Positions 7,906 to 17,156 of a stretch of DNA of 64,000 nucleotides are shown piece by piece. The notes beneath the pieces are model-generated. The model was not told the DNA's origin. It ran no database searches and worked only from the letters and a program-made list of their open reading frames with translations. How positions within the stretch are numbered: the stretch's first letter is position 1; each line of letters begins with the position of its first letter. The DNA is taken from positions 205,213 through 269,212 of the forward strand of contig NVWK01000004.1 of NCBI GenBank assembly GCA_002733605.1, in the 5' to 3' direction. The position numbers and the translations under genes were made by a program. The DNA is from Robiginitomaculum sp. (GTDB lineage: Bacteria; Pseudomonadota; Alphaproteobacteria; Caulobacterales; Maricaulaceae).

Positions 7906-9144
7906 TTATAGTTTAGAAAAATGGGCCGCAATTTTAGCGGCGAGCCGCTCTGCCGCTTCACGTTTGGAAAGCTTGGGCCACGGATCAACGTTGTCTGTCT
8001 GCACCAATATCATTGTGTTTTCATCGCCGCCCATCACGTCGCCCGACACATCATTGGCAACAATCCAGTCACAGCCCTTCTTGGCAAGTTTGGCTTGGGC
8101 ATGGGGAATAATATCATTGGTTTCCGCCGCAAACCCGATCACGAGCGTGGGGCGGTTTTTGTGCGAAGACAGGGTTTTTAAAATGTCCGGAGTTTCTTCA
8201 AGCTCTAAAGGCGGCACAGCTTTGCCGTCTTTTTTAATTTTTTGAATACCGGTGTTGCGCGGGCGCCAATCGGCAACGGCGGCAACGCTGATAAACACGT
8301 CACATGGCAAAGCGCTCTCGCACGCTTTCAGCATATCCTGCGCTGTTTCCACATTGATAATCTCTACGCCGTGCGGGGGGGTTAAATCTACAGGCCCGGA
8401 GACCAGAGAAACTTTCGCGCCTAAATCGGCACAGGCCAATGCCAATGCATAGCCTTGCTTGCCAGAGGAATGGTTTGACAAATAGCGCACCGGATCAATC
8501 GGTTCGCGGGTCGGGCCGGCGGTGATCAGCACATGTTTACCAGCCAGGGACTTTGGTTTCATTGCGTCCAAATCCGTTACCCCGGCAAGAGCGCTTTCGA
8601 TAGCGTCCGCAATCGTTTCCGGTTCCGCCATGCGGCCATAGCCAAATTCTCCACATGCCATATCCCCTTCTTCGGGGCCGACGAACAAAGCGCCGTCCGC
8701 GCGTAAAGTTTCGACATTGCGTACAGTGGCCGCATTTTCCCACATGCGGACATTCATGGCCGGTGCGTAGAGCACCCGTTTATCGGTGGCGAGCAAGGTG
8801 GTGCTGGCCAAATCATTGGCGAGACCGTTGGCGGCTTTGGCCATCAAGTCCGCTGTCGCGGGTACGACGACCACAAGGTCGGCACTGCGGGATAATTCGA
8901 TATGGCCCATTTCGGCCTCGTCCGAGAGGCTGAACAAATCCGTGTAAACTTTATCACCTGAAAGTGCACCGACTGAAAGGGGTGTGACAAATTCCGTACC
9001 GGCTCTGGTCAGGATGGCGCGCGTTTGAATGCCGCGTTTGGCCAATACGCGGATGAGCAATAATGACTTATAGGCGGCAATGCCGCCGCCAATTATCAAG
9101 AGAATACGTTTATCGCTCATTTCATCTTTCACTTTATCGGCCAT
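7906..9144 (-). CDS. coaBC: Bifunctional phosphopantothenoylcysteine decarboxylase / phosphopantothenate-cysteine ligase
   Basis: Carries out two coenzyme A synthesis steps: joining cysteine to 4'-phosphopantothenate and decarboxylating the product. The N-terminal flavin domain (CoaC) shows GGGIAAYKSLLL, the active-site His in MGHIELSR, PAMNVRMWENAAT and Cys in GDMACGEFGYGRM. The C-terminal ligase (CoaB) shows LITAGPTREPIDPVRY and SNHSSGKQG. I start at ATG 9144 (MADKVKDEMSDK, 412 residues); ATG 9120 is an alternative. It lies 16 bases after ubiB in a typical alphaproteobacterial ubiB-coaBC order. Confidence 0.93.
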   Translation of the reverse strand: MADKVKDEMSDKRILLIIGGGIAAYKSLLLIRVLAKRGIQTRAILTRAGTEFVTPLSVGALSGDKVYTDLFSLSDEAEMGHIELSRSADLVVVVPATADLMAKAANGLANDLASTTLLATDKRVLYAPAMNVRMWENAATVRNVETLRADGALFVGPEEGDMACGEFGYGRMAEPETIADAIESALAGVTDLDAMKPKSLAGKHVLITAGPTREPIDPVRYLSNHSSGKQGYALALACADLGAKVSLVSGPVDLTPPHGVEIINVETAQDMLKACESALPCDVFISVAAVADWRPRNTGIQKIKKDGKAVPPLELEETPDILKTLSSHKNRPTLVIGFAAETNDIIPHAQAKLAKKGCDWIVANDVSGDVMGGDENTMILVQTDNVDPWPKLSKREAAERLAAKIAAHFSKL

Positions 9145-9160
9145 TCTGTAGATTAGGCCT

Positions 9161-10720
9161 TCACAAATTTCCGAAAGCCCAAAGGCTTCCCCACATAAGT
9201 ACCGCACCCATTGCCGCCCATGCAAACCCTTTCAGCATGGCTCGCGGTTTTGTTACAGAGGCGGCTTGGGCTGATTTGGACAAATCCACCTCCCCTGCCT
9301 GCCAAGCTTTGGCCAAAGCGGCGACATTTTCGGCCGCTGCGGGCATGGCTTTCAAGGTTTTCTGAGCGCGGCGCAGATCGGCCATGAAGTCGGAGATGCG
9401 GCCTTCCGGGCCAAGTTCGCGGCGCAAGCTGGCCTCGACAATCGGGCGGGAAGCCTCCCACATATCAAATTCCGGGTCGAGACGGCGAGCTACGCCTTCG
9501 GCCTGCATCATGGTTTTTTGTAACAAGATTAGCTGGGGCTGCATTTTCATATCAAATATGTCAGTGATCTCGAACAATTGCAGGAGGACTTTCGACATGG
9601 AGACCTGATCGGAGGTTTTGCCGAAAATCGGTTCGCCAACGGCGCGGAGCGCACTGGCAAAATCTTCGACCGTATGATGGGCCGGTACATAGCCAGCTTC
9701 GAAATGCACTTCCGCGATACGCTGATAATCCCGTTCGAGAAACCCGTAGAGAATTTCTGCGTGAAAGCGTTGTTCCTCATGACTGAGACGGCCAAGAATA
9801 CCGAAATCCAGCAAGACCAATTGCCCGTCCGCATCAACAATCAGATTGCCTTCATGCATGTCCGCATGAAACACACCATAATCAAAAGCGCCTGTAAGAA
9901 AGCATTGGATGATTTTGATGGCCAGCGCTTTGCGGTCAATGTTCGGGTCGTCCAACACAGCGTCGCTCGACAGGGCAATGCCGTCAATCCATTCCATGAC
10001 CATTATGTTTTTCGAACTGAACTGCCAATACAACTCCGGTACGCGGAACAGGCCGGTTTCAACTGCCGCCTCGCCCACTTCACTGGCGGCGGCGGCTTCG
10101 AGGCGTAGATCAAGTTCGAGCATGACGGATCGGGCAACGGTTTCGATAAATAATTTGGGATCTAACCGCTCAAGAGCTTTGACAAATGTTTGGGCCAATG
10201 CCGCAACCATGCGTAAAACATCTATGTCCTTGGCCATCAAGGCATGGATATTGGGGCGCAGTATTTTGACCGCGACCAGCTCTCCGCTCAGCAGCTCTGC
10301 CTTATGGACTTGCGCTACCGAGGCAGCGGCGACAGGCTCGGACAGGGTTTTAAAAATCTCCTGCCAAGGCTTACCAAACTCTTTGGCGATCCGCGCTTCG
10401 GCTTCTTGCATGGGGAAGGCCGGTACATTGTCTTTCAGGCGCGACAAGCCTTTGGTAAACTCGGGGTCGAGCATATCGGAGCGGGTCGAGAGAATTTGTC
10501 CGAATTTGATATAGGCCGGGCCGAGTTTTTCCAGTGCGAGCGCCAAACGCTCACCGGGATTTTTGGCCAGATCGCGGCGTGCGAATATGCGCGAAATCCA
10601 ACCAATCCAACGGACAAACCACGGCACTGATTTCGCATATTCTGCCGGAATCAGCGCATCGTGACGGGCTAGCACAAATCCGGTGCGTAAAAGCCTGAAA
10701 AATGTGAAAATCATTTTCAT
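9161..10720 (-). CDS. ubiB: ABC1/AarF-type atypical kinase, ubiquinone biosynthesis
   Basis: UbiB is an atypical kinase/ATPase needed for ubiquinone synthesis at the inner membrane. The 519-residue protein has the family hallmarks: the KxGQ motif in IKFGQILSTRSDM, the Ala-rich loop AAASVAQVHKAEL, VAVKILRP, FHADMHEGNLIVD and LLDFGILGRL. A C-terminal membrane helix follows near residues 500-516. It leads the minus-strand run toward coaBC and dut. Its usual partner ubiE is not upstream but about 31 kb away at 42060-42827. Confidence 0.93.
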   Translation of the reverse strand: MKMIFTFFRLLRTGFVLARHDALIPAEYAKSVPWFVRWIGWISRIFARRDLAKNPGERLALALEKLGPAYIKFGQILSTRSDMLDPEFTKGLSRLKDNVPAFPMQEAEARIAKEFGKPWQEIFKTLSEPVAAASVAQVHKAELLSGELVAVKILRPNIHALMAKDIDVLRMVAALAQTFVKALERLDPKLFIETVARSVMLELDLRLEAAAASEVGEAAVETGLFRVPELYWQFSSKNIMVMEWIDGIALSSDAVLDDPNIDRKALAIKIIQCFLTGAFDYGVFHADMHEGNLIVDADGQLVLLDFGILGRLSHEEQRFHAEILYGFLERDYQRIAEVHFEAGYVPAHHTVEDFASALRAVGEPIFGKTSDQVSMSKVLLQLFEITDIFDMKMQPQLILLQKTMMQAEGVARRLDPEFDMWEASRPIVEASLRRELGPEGRISDFMADLRRAQKTLKAMPAAAENVAALAKAWQAGEVDLSKSAQAASVTKPRAMLKGFAWAAMGAVLMWGSLWAFGNL

Positions 10721-10817
10721 ATCAAGCGGTTTCTACCGCATCTATTTACGGAAAGCGAGCGCCAAAAAGGGCGTAGGTTTACCTTTAGTTTTTCGTCAGT
10801 TCTAATGCTTGCCCGCC

Positions 10818-13103
10818 CTAATGTTTCTTTGGACCCAAAGTCTCCACGAAGAAATTGAGGATTTGGGTGTCGCGGTGAATCTTGTTGGTTTTGGCGCGGA
10901 AGCCGTGTTTTTCACCCGGATAGGTCATGATGCGCATATTGTGTTGCCCGCGTTTTTGCATTTCCCCCATCAGCTTGATAGAATGGCGAAACACAACATT
11001 ATCATCGGCCATGCCGTGGATGAGCAAGAACGGTTCTGTCAGCCCGTCAATATGGGCAAAAACCTCTCCGTTTTCATATGCGCCTTCGGTGTAATTTGGC
11101 GTGCCTGGGTTCGGATCGCCTAGATAGCGTTCCGTATAGGCGGTGTCATACAACCGCCAATCCGTAACCGGCGCGCCGACAACGCCCGAGGCGTAGAGAT
11201 CGGTTTGGGCCAACATGTGCAATGTCATATAGCCCCCGTAAGACCAGCCATAGACGCCCATTCTCTCAGGATCAATAAAGCGCAGACCTTTCAGAAACTC
11301 TGCCCCAACGGCCTGATCTTGCACTTCCACCGTACCCATCGCCCGATATAGGGTATCTTCAAATGCTTTGCCCCGATTGCTGGCGCCCCGGTTGTCGAGG
11401 GAAAAGACGACGAAGCCTTTATCGACCAAGACTTGTGCCAGCAGTGCTCTTTGATCCCAACCTCTATGGACACGTTGGACATGAGGGCCGCCGTAGACAA
11501 TGGTGATGGAAGGTCTCAGCTCGCCCGGTTTTATATCTTCGGGCACATAGAGTATATAATCCAGTTTTGTACCATCACTTGCATCCAATTGCCCGAATTG
11601 TGGCGTGATATGCGACCCAACATACGGCCCGTAAGGATGGTTTTCATCCAGCTTGTTTTCATTCAGCCAGATCAGGGGCTCGCCCGTATTCGAGAAAGCG
11701 CGGGTTTGTGGCGGTGTGGATTTGTTGGAAAACGTGCCAATATAGGCGGCGCAGTTTTTGGCAAAACTGGCAGAATGCTGACCTGCGCCTGTCGAGAGCT
11801 GTTTCATATCGGTGCCGTCGAAATTGATACTGTAGATATGGCGCTCAATGGCGCTCTCTTGGGACGCGGTGAAGTAAAGAACTTCATTGGCTTCATCGAC
11901 ACAGTTCACCGTCAAGACCGGCCAATTGCCTTTGGTGATTTGTAGCGGATTTACGCCGTCAGACCCGTAGCGGTAGACATGGTTAAATCCGTCACGTTCC
12001 GAATTCCACAAGAAGCCGCCGTCTTTTAACGTCTTGACCCCGCCTGTAATATTGATCCAGGTCGGGCTTGTTTCTTCAAACACAATATGGCTGGCGCCGG
12101 TGGACGGATTGACGTCCAGAATTTTCAGGTTTTTCTGGTCGCGCGACAAAATGCCTACATACATATGTTTGGCGTCTTTACTCCAATTGACGCGGGTCAG
12201 ATAAATATCCGGCTCATCACCAATATCAACCCAGAGGGTCCGGCCCCCTTCAATGGGAACAATTCCCAATTTCACAGTCGCATTTTTGGTGCCTGCAAAT
12301 GGATAGCGCTGGGATACATTGACAATATTGCCGGCTGAAAATTCAATCCGTTCTTCAATTGCAAGCAAGTTTTCATCGATTTGGGAATAGGCAATACGGC
12401 TCTCGTCCGGGGCCATCCAGTATCCGGTGGCCCGGCCCAGTTCTTCCTGTACCACGAATGAGGCGGTGGCGTTGCGCACCAAACCTGTCGTGCCGTAGCT
12501 GAGGCGGAACTCGCGGCCACTCGTCAAATCGGTTACAAACAGCTCGTCATCACGCACATAGCTTACATATTTACCAGAGGCTGAAATTCGTACATCGGTT
12601 TCAAATCCGTCCGTGTTTGTGACTTGTGTCGCCTTGCCGGCTTCCAGATTGTAGACAAAAACGTCGCCGCCGAGCGGAAAGAGGATTTGTTGGTTTTTGG
12701 CGTCCCAGCTATAGGCAACAATACCTTTGCCGTACTCACGGGCCCGCTCGCGGCGGTTTTTTTCTTCTGCGGACAGAACTTCGGGCGCGCCGAGTAAATC
12801 GGTGGAGCTGACCAAAAGCCGGCCTTCGCCTGTGGCCAGATCATAGGCCCATAAATCCTGCTGGTTGGCATCATCTGCGCGGCCTTGTAAAACGGTGACC
12901 ATTTCTCCGTTGGGGGAAATACGCAGCTTTGACAGTGACGATCCTGACAGGGACGGATCCGAATGTAGGCGCGCCATGGTTAAATCACCGGGCTTGGTAA
13001 TATCGGTATTTTTGGCCTGATCCGTTTCGGATATGCCGCAACCTGCCAAGGCCATGCTGAGTGTTATCGTCGCTACAGAAAGACCGGATTTTAAAAAGTA
13101 CAT
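10818..13103 (-). CDS. Dipeptidyl peptidase IV, S9B family, lipoprotein
   Basis: A 761-residue serine peptidase that removes N-terminal dipeptides, usually X-Pro. The signal sequence ends in a lipobox, MALAGC, so it is probably membrane-anchored in the periplasm. An N-terminal beta-propeller is followed by the alpha/beta hydrolase domain with Ser621 in GWSYGGY, Asp about 701 in MADDNV and His733 in GEKHGF. RATGYWMAPDESRIAY and VVQEELGR are S9B propeller signatures (double-Glu loop region). Divergent from the DHH protein, with 80 bases between the starts. Confidence 0.9.
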   Translation of the reverse strand: MYFLKSGLSVATITLSMALAGCGISETDQAKNTDITKPGDLTMARLHSDPSLSGSSLSKLRISPNGEMVTVLQGRADDANQQDLWAYDLATGEGRLLVSSTDLLGAPEVLSAEEKNRRERAREYGKGIVAYSWDAKNQQILFPLGGDVFVYNLEAGKATQVTNTDGFETDVRISASGKYVSYVRDDELFVTDLTSGREFRLSYGTTGLVRNATASFVVQEELGRATGYWMAPDESRIAYSQIDENLLAIEERIEFSAGNIVNVSQRYPFAGTKNATVKLGIVPIEGGRTLWVDIGDEPDIYLTRVNWSKDAKHMYVGILSRDQKNLKILDVNPSTGASHIVFEETSPTWINITGGVKTLKDGGFLWNSERDGFNHVYRYGSDGVNPLQITKGNWPVLTVNCVDEANEVLYFTASQESAIERHIYSINFDGTDMKQLSTGAGQHSASFAKNCAAYIGTFSNKSTPPQTRAFSNTGEPLIWLNENKLDENHPYGPYVGSHITPQFGQLDASDGTKLDYILYVPEDIKPGELRPSITIVYGGPHVQRVHRGWDQRALLAQVLVDKGFVVFSLDNRGASNRGKAFEDTLYRAMGTVEVQDQAVGAEFLKGLRFIDPERMGVYGWSYGGYMTLHMLAQTDLYASGVVGAPVTDWRLYDTAYTERYLGDPNPGTPNYTEGAYENGEVFAHIDGLTEPFLLIHGMADDNVVFRHSIKLMGEMQKRGQHNMRIMTYPGEKHGFRAKTNKIHRDTQILNFFVETLGPKKH

Positions 13104-13183
13104 ACCTTACCTCATTTTTACTTTGAGCATATTCGCAAGCACGTCTATAAAACGCAAGAGAGAACACATCGAAAGAGACCATC

Positions 13184-14128
13184 ATGACCGCTTATGATAT
13201 TTTTAACGGAGATGCAGACGGGATTTGCGCACTTGTGCAATTGCGTTTGGCCGAGCCACGCACGGCACAGCTGATTACCGGCGTGAAGCGCGATATCAAT
13301 TTGCTGGAAAAAATAGATGCAAAATCTGGCGACCTTATCACCGTGCTTGATATATCCATGCGCACGAATGCGAATGGTCTTGCCAAAGCTTTGGCGGCAG
13401 GGGCCAATGTATTTTATGTGGATCATCACAATTCAGGCGAAATTCCCAGCCACAAAAACTTGCAAGCCATCATTGATACACGCCCCACCGTCTGTACATC
13501 TTTGTTGGTCAATAAATATCTGAAAGGGGCGTATGCGCAATGGGCGCTCGTAGCGGCTTATGGGGACAATATGGCGGCAAGTGGGGACAAGCTTGCGAAA
13601 GAGTTGGGCCTCAACGATACCGAGCGCGCACAATTGAAGCATTTCGGCGAGTTGGTCAATTATAATGGGTATGGGCGTGATATCTCTGATCTACATTATG
13701 CGCCTGCACAATTGTACCAACACTTGTGCGCGTATGAAACACCGCGTCTTTTGCTAAAAGACCGCCCGGATATTTACGAGACCCTTGCCAGTGGATACGA
13801 GGACGATTTCAAAAATGCGCAATCGGCGCAGCGGCTTGCAGATAATGTTGAACTTCTGGAGGATGCATCATGGGCACACCGGATTTCGGGGCCTTATGCC
13901 AATGCACTTGCCCTTGGCAGGCCAGATCGCGCCCACGCACTTCTGAGCTACAATGCACAGGGTGGTTATACGGTCTCCATACGGGCCGCCCTTGATACAC
14001 CAAGCGGGGCAGGTGATTTTTGTGAACGCTTTCCAAGTGGAGGCGGTCGCGCGGCCGCGGCCGGTATCAACCACCTCCCCAAAGATCAGCTCGATGTTTT
14101 TCTCGCCAAGTTTCGCGAGCAGTTTTAG
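13184..14128 (+). CDS. DHH-family phosphoesterase
   Basis: A 314-residue protein with a DHH phosphoesterase fold: FNGDADGICAL (metal-binding Asp10 and Asp12), VLDISM, and VDHHNSGEIP (the DHH motif). The C-terminal DHHA1-like part ends in SGGGRAAAAGI, where the usual GGGH glycine-histidine loop has Arg instead of His. The family includes nanoRNases, c-di-AMP phosphodiesterases and RecJ relatives; the altered loop and short length prevent assigning a substrate. It has its own start close to the promoter region shared with the divergent dipeptidyl peptidase gene. Confidence 0.75.
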   Translation: MTAYDIFNGDADGICALVQLRLAEPRTAQLITGVKRDINLLEKIDAKSGDLITVLDISMRTNANGLAKALAAGANVFYVDHHNSGEIPSHKNLQAIIDTRPTVCTSLLVNKYLKGAYAQWALVAAYGDNMAASGDKLAKELGLNDTERAQLKHFGELVNYNGYGRDISDLHYAPAQLYQHLCAYETPRLLLKDRPDIYETLASGYEDDFKNAQSAQRLADNVELLEDASWAHRISGPYANALALGRPDRAHALLSYNAQGGYTVSIRAALDTPSGAGDFCERFPSGGGRAAAAGINHLPKDQLDVFLAKFREQF

Positions 14129-14138
14129 CTGGTAGCGC

Positions 14139-14924
14139 TTATCTTGGCGGCATTCTTGCGGCCGCATCTGCGCGGATATATTCGCCGTTAATATAGACTT
14201 GTTCGCACAACATTTCGACCACTTTGGCGTATTCTTTGCTGGTGCCGAAACGGGCGGGGAATTGTACGTGGGCGCGGAGGTTTTCTTTCACTTCCGGCTT
14301 CATTTGCTCATAGATCGGGGTTTCGAAAAAGCCCGGCAAAATTGTGTTGCAGCGAATGCCTTCACGGGCCAGATCACGCGCAATTGGCAATGCCATAGAC
14401 AAGATGCCGCCTTTGGAGGCTGCGTAGGCGACCTGTCCGATTTGCCCGTCTTGGGCGGCGACAGAGGCGGTGTTGACAATCACGCCGCGTTCGCCGTCCG
14501 GCTCGGTTGGCTCGAGGGTCATCATGCCGGCGGCTGATTTTGACAGACACAGGAATGTGCCGATCAGATTTATGCCGATGATTTTTGCATAATATCCGGC
14601 GTCATGGGCGCGGATTTCACCGGTTTTGCGGTCACGGCTTGCGGTTTTCATACCGCCGCCAATGCCGGCGCAATTGATCATGACGCGCTCTTGGCCATTA
14701 ACGGCGCGCACAGTTTCAAAGCCAGCGTCGACGCTGGCCTCATCGGAGACATCTACACAGGCAAATACGCCGCCGATTTCTTTGGCAATGCGCTCGCCGC
14801 GCTCTGCATTCATGTCGAAGATTCCGACTTTTACGCCTCTCGCGGCCAAAAGGCGGGCAGTCCCCTCCCCTAAACCGGACGCGCCGCCCGTGACGACAGC
14901 TGCAATATTATTTGAAAGTTCCAT
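14139..14924 (-). CDS. Short-chain dehydrogenase/reductase (3-hydroxyacyl-CoA dehydrogenase-like)
   Basis: A 261-residue classical SDR. NAD loop TGGASGLGEG (12-21), Asp37 suggesting NAD preference, NAG-like CAGIGG, catalytic Ser154, Tyr167 and Lys171 (YAASK). The insert around residues 135-150 and the PGFFETPIYEQM stretch resemble type II 3-hydroxyacyl-CoA dehydrogenases, so fatty acid or branched-chain degradation is likely. I use ATG 14924, which has a GGAGCGAGG site upstream, instead of GTG 14939. It ends 10 bases from the convergent DHH gene. Confidence 0.8.
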   Translation of the reverse strand: MELSNNIAAVVTGGASGLGEGTARLLAARGVKVGIFDMNAERGERIAKEIGGVFACVDVSDEASVDAGFETVRAVNGQERVMINCAGIGGGMKTASRDRKTGEIRAHDAGYYAKIIGINLIGTFLCLSKSAAGMMTLEPTEPDGERGVIVNTASVAAQDGQIGQVAYAASKGGILSMALPIARDLAREGIRCNTILPGFFETPIYEQMKPEVKENLRAHVQFPARFGTSKEYAKVVEMLCEQVYINGEYIRADAAARMPPR

Positions 14925-15023
14925 AAAGCCTCGCTCCACATTTTTATTGAATTTGATTGGCAGACACTATCGCCATTGCTAAAAAGCTCAAACGAATTCT
15001 CGTCTTCTCATGAGGTTTTTCCG

Positions 15024-15899
15024 ATGACCCCTATCTCGATGCCCCCTATCTCTCTGGCCGTACATGGCGGCGCTGGCAATTACGAGCTTAAAGATCAAGA
15101 TGAGCGCATAGCGCAACTCAGACAAGTTGTCACTGAGGGCAAAGCCATGTTGCAAGACGGTGCCAAGGCACTTGATGTGGCCGAGGCACTGGCCGTGCTG
15201 CTGGAGGATTGCGGGCTCTATGTCGCGGGCAAGGGCACCGGCCCCAACAGTGCGGGCGAGTATGAACTGGACGCGTGTATTATGAACGGGGCTGACCGCA
15301 AGATCGGCGCGGTGTGTGCCTTAAAGGGCTATAAAAATCCGGTACGGGTGGCCCGTAAAGTTTTGGAAAATACACCGCATGTGATGTTGGCGGGACGCGG
15401 GGCAGAGAACTTTGCCAGCGCCCAACATTGCGATCAAATTCTCAATCCGCTCGATTATTATATTGTTCAGGGGATTACCCGAACACCTGAAGACCTTGAT
15501 ACGGGCACGATTGGGGTGGTGGCACGTGACAAGCACGGGCATTTGGCCGCTGCGACCTCGACCGGAGGTCTGCTTGGTAAAATGCAGGGGCGGGTCGGTG
15601 ATAGCCCCCTACCGGGCGCGGGGTGCTGGGCCGATACGCGGGTGGCCGTGTCGTGTACGGGACAGGGCGAGTATTTCATTAAGGCGGCGATTGCAGCCGA
15701 TATTTCGGCGCGGATGCGCTATGGTGGCTATTCCCTCGAAGCTTCGGCCAGCGGTGCCATTCATGATATGGGCGTTCAGGGCGGATATGGCGGGTTGATC
15801 GCTCTGGGGCCATTGGGCGATCCCGTCTTCCCGTTCAATTCCAAAGGTATGCGCAGGGGCTGGATTGATGGGGACGGAGAAGTACAAACGGCGGTCTAA
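15024..15899 (+). CDS. Isoaspartyl peptidase / type III L-asparaginase (Ntn hydrolase)
   Basis: A 291-residue plant-type asparaginase precursor that cleaves itself to expose an N-terminal threonine. The N-terminal block VHGGAGNYE, the glycine-rich middle, and the cleavage region DTGTIGVVARD (Thr nucleophile after Gly) with TSTGG downstream are all present. It removes isoaspartyl residues from peptides and can hydrolyse asparagine. TGAGG sits 8 nt before ATG 15024; the in-frame start at 14976 only adds a low-quality leader. GAGCWADTRVAVSCTGQGE is the beta-subunit signature. Confidence 0.87.
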   Translation: MTPISMPPISLAVHGGAGNYELKDQDERIAQLRQVVTEGKAMLQDGAKALDVAEALAVLLEDCGLYVAGKGTGPNSAGEYELDACIMNGADRKIGAVCALKGYKNPVRVARKVLENTPHVMLAGRGAENFASAQHCDQILNPLDYYIVQGITRTPEDLDTGTIGVVARDKHGHLAAATSTGGLLGKMQGRVGDSPLPGAGCWADTRVAVSCTGQGEYFIKAAIAADISARMRYGGYSLEASASGAIHDMGVQGGYGGLIALGPLGDPVFPFNSKGMRRGWIDGDGEVQTAV

Positions 15900-15912
15900 G
15901 GCACACGCCGGA

Positions 15913-16314
15913 TTAACTAGTTGATTTAGACTTAGTGGTTTGCGCGCCCATATATAAAGCCGCCCCCAAGCTCGCCCATGCCGGCATCTGGATCAGCAAG
16001 ACATTTGCCAAAGCGACATTATCCATCGGGGCTCCGCGATCAAAGAAAATAACAATGTGATAAACCGCATGGGCAGCTGGCCAAATTGCGGCATAAACCG
16101 CAATAGAGGCTGTGCGCAAACCATAGATTAAACCGATTCCAGCCAACACATATATGAAGCTGATATCGCGAATAAAATGCAGATTAAACGGCCCCATCAT
16201 CGAGACTCCCGGCACGCTCTCATACCAATATTGGGGCGCAAACCACATGGCGGCTGCATTGAGAAGATAGCCCAATCCAACAAGAACCAAGATTACCTTA
16301 CTCACTGTTTTCAT
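15913..16314 (-). CDS. Small four-helix membrane protein, unknown function
   Basis: A 133-residue protein with four predicted membrane helices (about 6-27, 46-66, 70-92, 101-122). The loop WYESVPGVSMMGPFNLHFIR is the most distinctive part and recurs in an uncharacterised family of small proteobacterial membrane proteins. It follows the secreted His-rich protein gene by 17 bases on the same strand and is likely co-transcribed. No function can be given. Confidence 0.6.
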   Translation of the reverse strand: MKTVSKVILVLVGLGYLLNAAAMWFAPQYWYESVPGVSMMGPFNLHFIRDISFIYVLAGIGLIYGLRTASIAVYAAIWPAAHAVYHIVIFFDRGAPMDNVALANVLLIQMPAWASLGAALYMGAQTTKSKSTS

Positions 16315-16331
16315 CAGGCGCTCCGTCTATT

Positions 16332-16760
16332 TTATTTGGAAGCTTCTAGCAGCTTCACCAAATCATGGAATTTGTCATGCACACTACTAAAATTGGCTTG
16401 AAAGTCTGCCGTATCATTCTGCTCACACGTGGCCTCTAATACCTTCACGGTCGCGACCAGTGCCGTTGTCGCCGTCTGCCACTCAGTTGCAGGCACAGAC
16501 GCAGGAGACGAAGCCTCAACAACCGCCTTGGCTTTTTGCGCATACTCATGCACATTTGTGCAGGTGGACTGCATCCGTTCCGGGCCTGTCTTGGCATGCC
16601 AATCCTTACTCATCACGTCATGGAAAGCTTTGACGCTTTCGCTGAAGCCTTCGTGATGATCCTCATGTGTCTGCTCTGGTGCTTGTTTTGGCCCGGCAAA
16701 TGCACTGGTCGCACACAACAAACTCATTACCCCAATAATGATCCCTATTTTCTGTTTCAT
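16332..16760 (-). CDS. Small periplasmic helical protein with His-rich N-terminus
   Basis: 142 residues. A signal peptide (cleavage near AFA-GP, residue 22) is followed by a short charged and His-rich segment QTHEDHHEGF and a helical body with two cysteines. The size and helix pattern recall cytochrome c'/b562-type four-helix bundles, but there is no CxxCH, so heme attachment is not supported. First gene of a probable pair with the 133-residue membrane protein. Confidence 0.6.
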   Translation of the reverse strand: MKQKIGIIIGVMSLLCATSAFAGPKQAPEQTHEDHHEGFSESVKAFHDVMSKDWHAKTGPERMQSTCTNVHEYAQKAKAVVEASSPASVPATEWQTATTALVATVKVLEATCEQNDTADFQANFSSVHDKFHDLVKLLEASK

Positions 16761-16918
16761 ATCAATCCCTCTCTAAAGACCCGAGTTTAGCCCATGGCCT
16801 CCAAGTTGACAATCCATCTCTGTGATCCCCTAGACGCCCTTTTTTGCACCTCCATGCCTACCCGCTCGTCATTCATACTGGTCCAAAATATAGCACCACA
16901 GGCAAAACCATATTCCGG

Positions 16919-16981
16919 AAGGCGCTAAAACACACTCCATAAGGTGCTAAACACTTACTATAGGGTGTTAAATGTCAATAT
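16919..16981 (+). repeat. Three tandem 21-bp repeats upstream of tetR-type gene
   Basis: Repeats at 16919-16940, 16941-16961 and 16962-16981 share AAGGYGCTAAAACACT-like sequence with a 20-22 bp period, about two helical turns. A reverse-complement copy of the core, TAGCACC, lies at 16891-16897. They sit just before the first TetR operator. The phasing suggests cooperative binding by a regulator on one face of the DNA. The rest of the gap 16761-17156 holds the operators and promoter listed below. Confidence 0.65.
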
Positions 16982-16998
16982 GAATGAATGTTCATTCA
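16981..16998. promoter_or_regulatory. TetR-type operator 1
   Basis: TGAATGAA-tg-TTCATTCA is an 18-bp inverted repeat with perfect 8-bp arms, lying just upstream of a -35 element. The same core recurs at 17044-17061. Confidence 0.75.
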
Positions 16999-17006
16999 TT
17001 ATCTTG

Positions 17007-17035
17007 TTGACATGTTGTTACATCAAACTTATTGA
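17007..17035 (+). promoter_or_regulatory. Sigma-70-type promoter for the acyltransferase operon
   Basis: TTGACA at 17007-17012 and TATTGA at 17030-17035 with a 17-base spacer. The two TGAATGAA-type operators flank it on both sides, which is a classic layout for repression. The leader then contains GCCCC (17076-17080) and GGGGT (17087-17091) followed by TGTTTT, a possible weak terminator before the gene. Confidence 0.6.
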
Positions 17036-17043
17036 AAGGATAG

Positions 17044-17061
17044 TGAATGAACGTTCATTTT
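17044..17061. promoter_or_regulatory. TetR-type operator 2
   Basis: AATGAACGTTCATT (17046-17059) is a perfect 14-bp palindrome within TGAATGAACGTTCATT, the same half-sites as operator 1 with CG instead of TG at the centre. It lies over the expected transcription start. Confidence 0.75.
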
Positions 17062-17156
17062 TAAGGTGAGGGCTAGCCCCAAAAACGGGGTTGTTTTGAT
17101 ACTAAACGCTAGGCTGGCAGATTAAAGGCACGGCACCGAAGCCGTAAGGAGACTGT

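Noticed and set aside
10721..10817. Terminator between ubiB and the dipeptidyl peptidase
   Set aside because: Small stems (GCGG/CCGC and CGCC/GGCG) lack a convincing T run in either direction.
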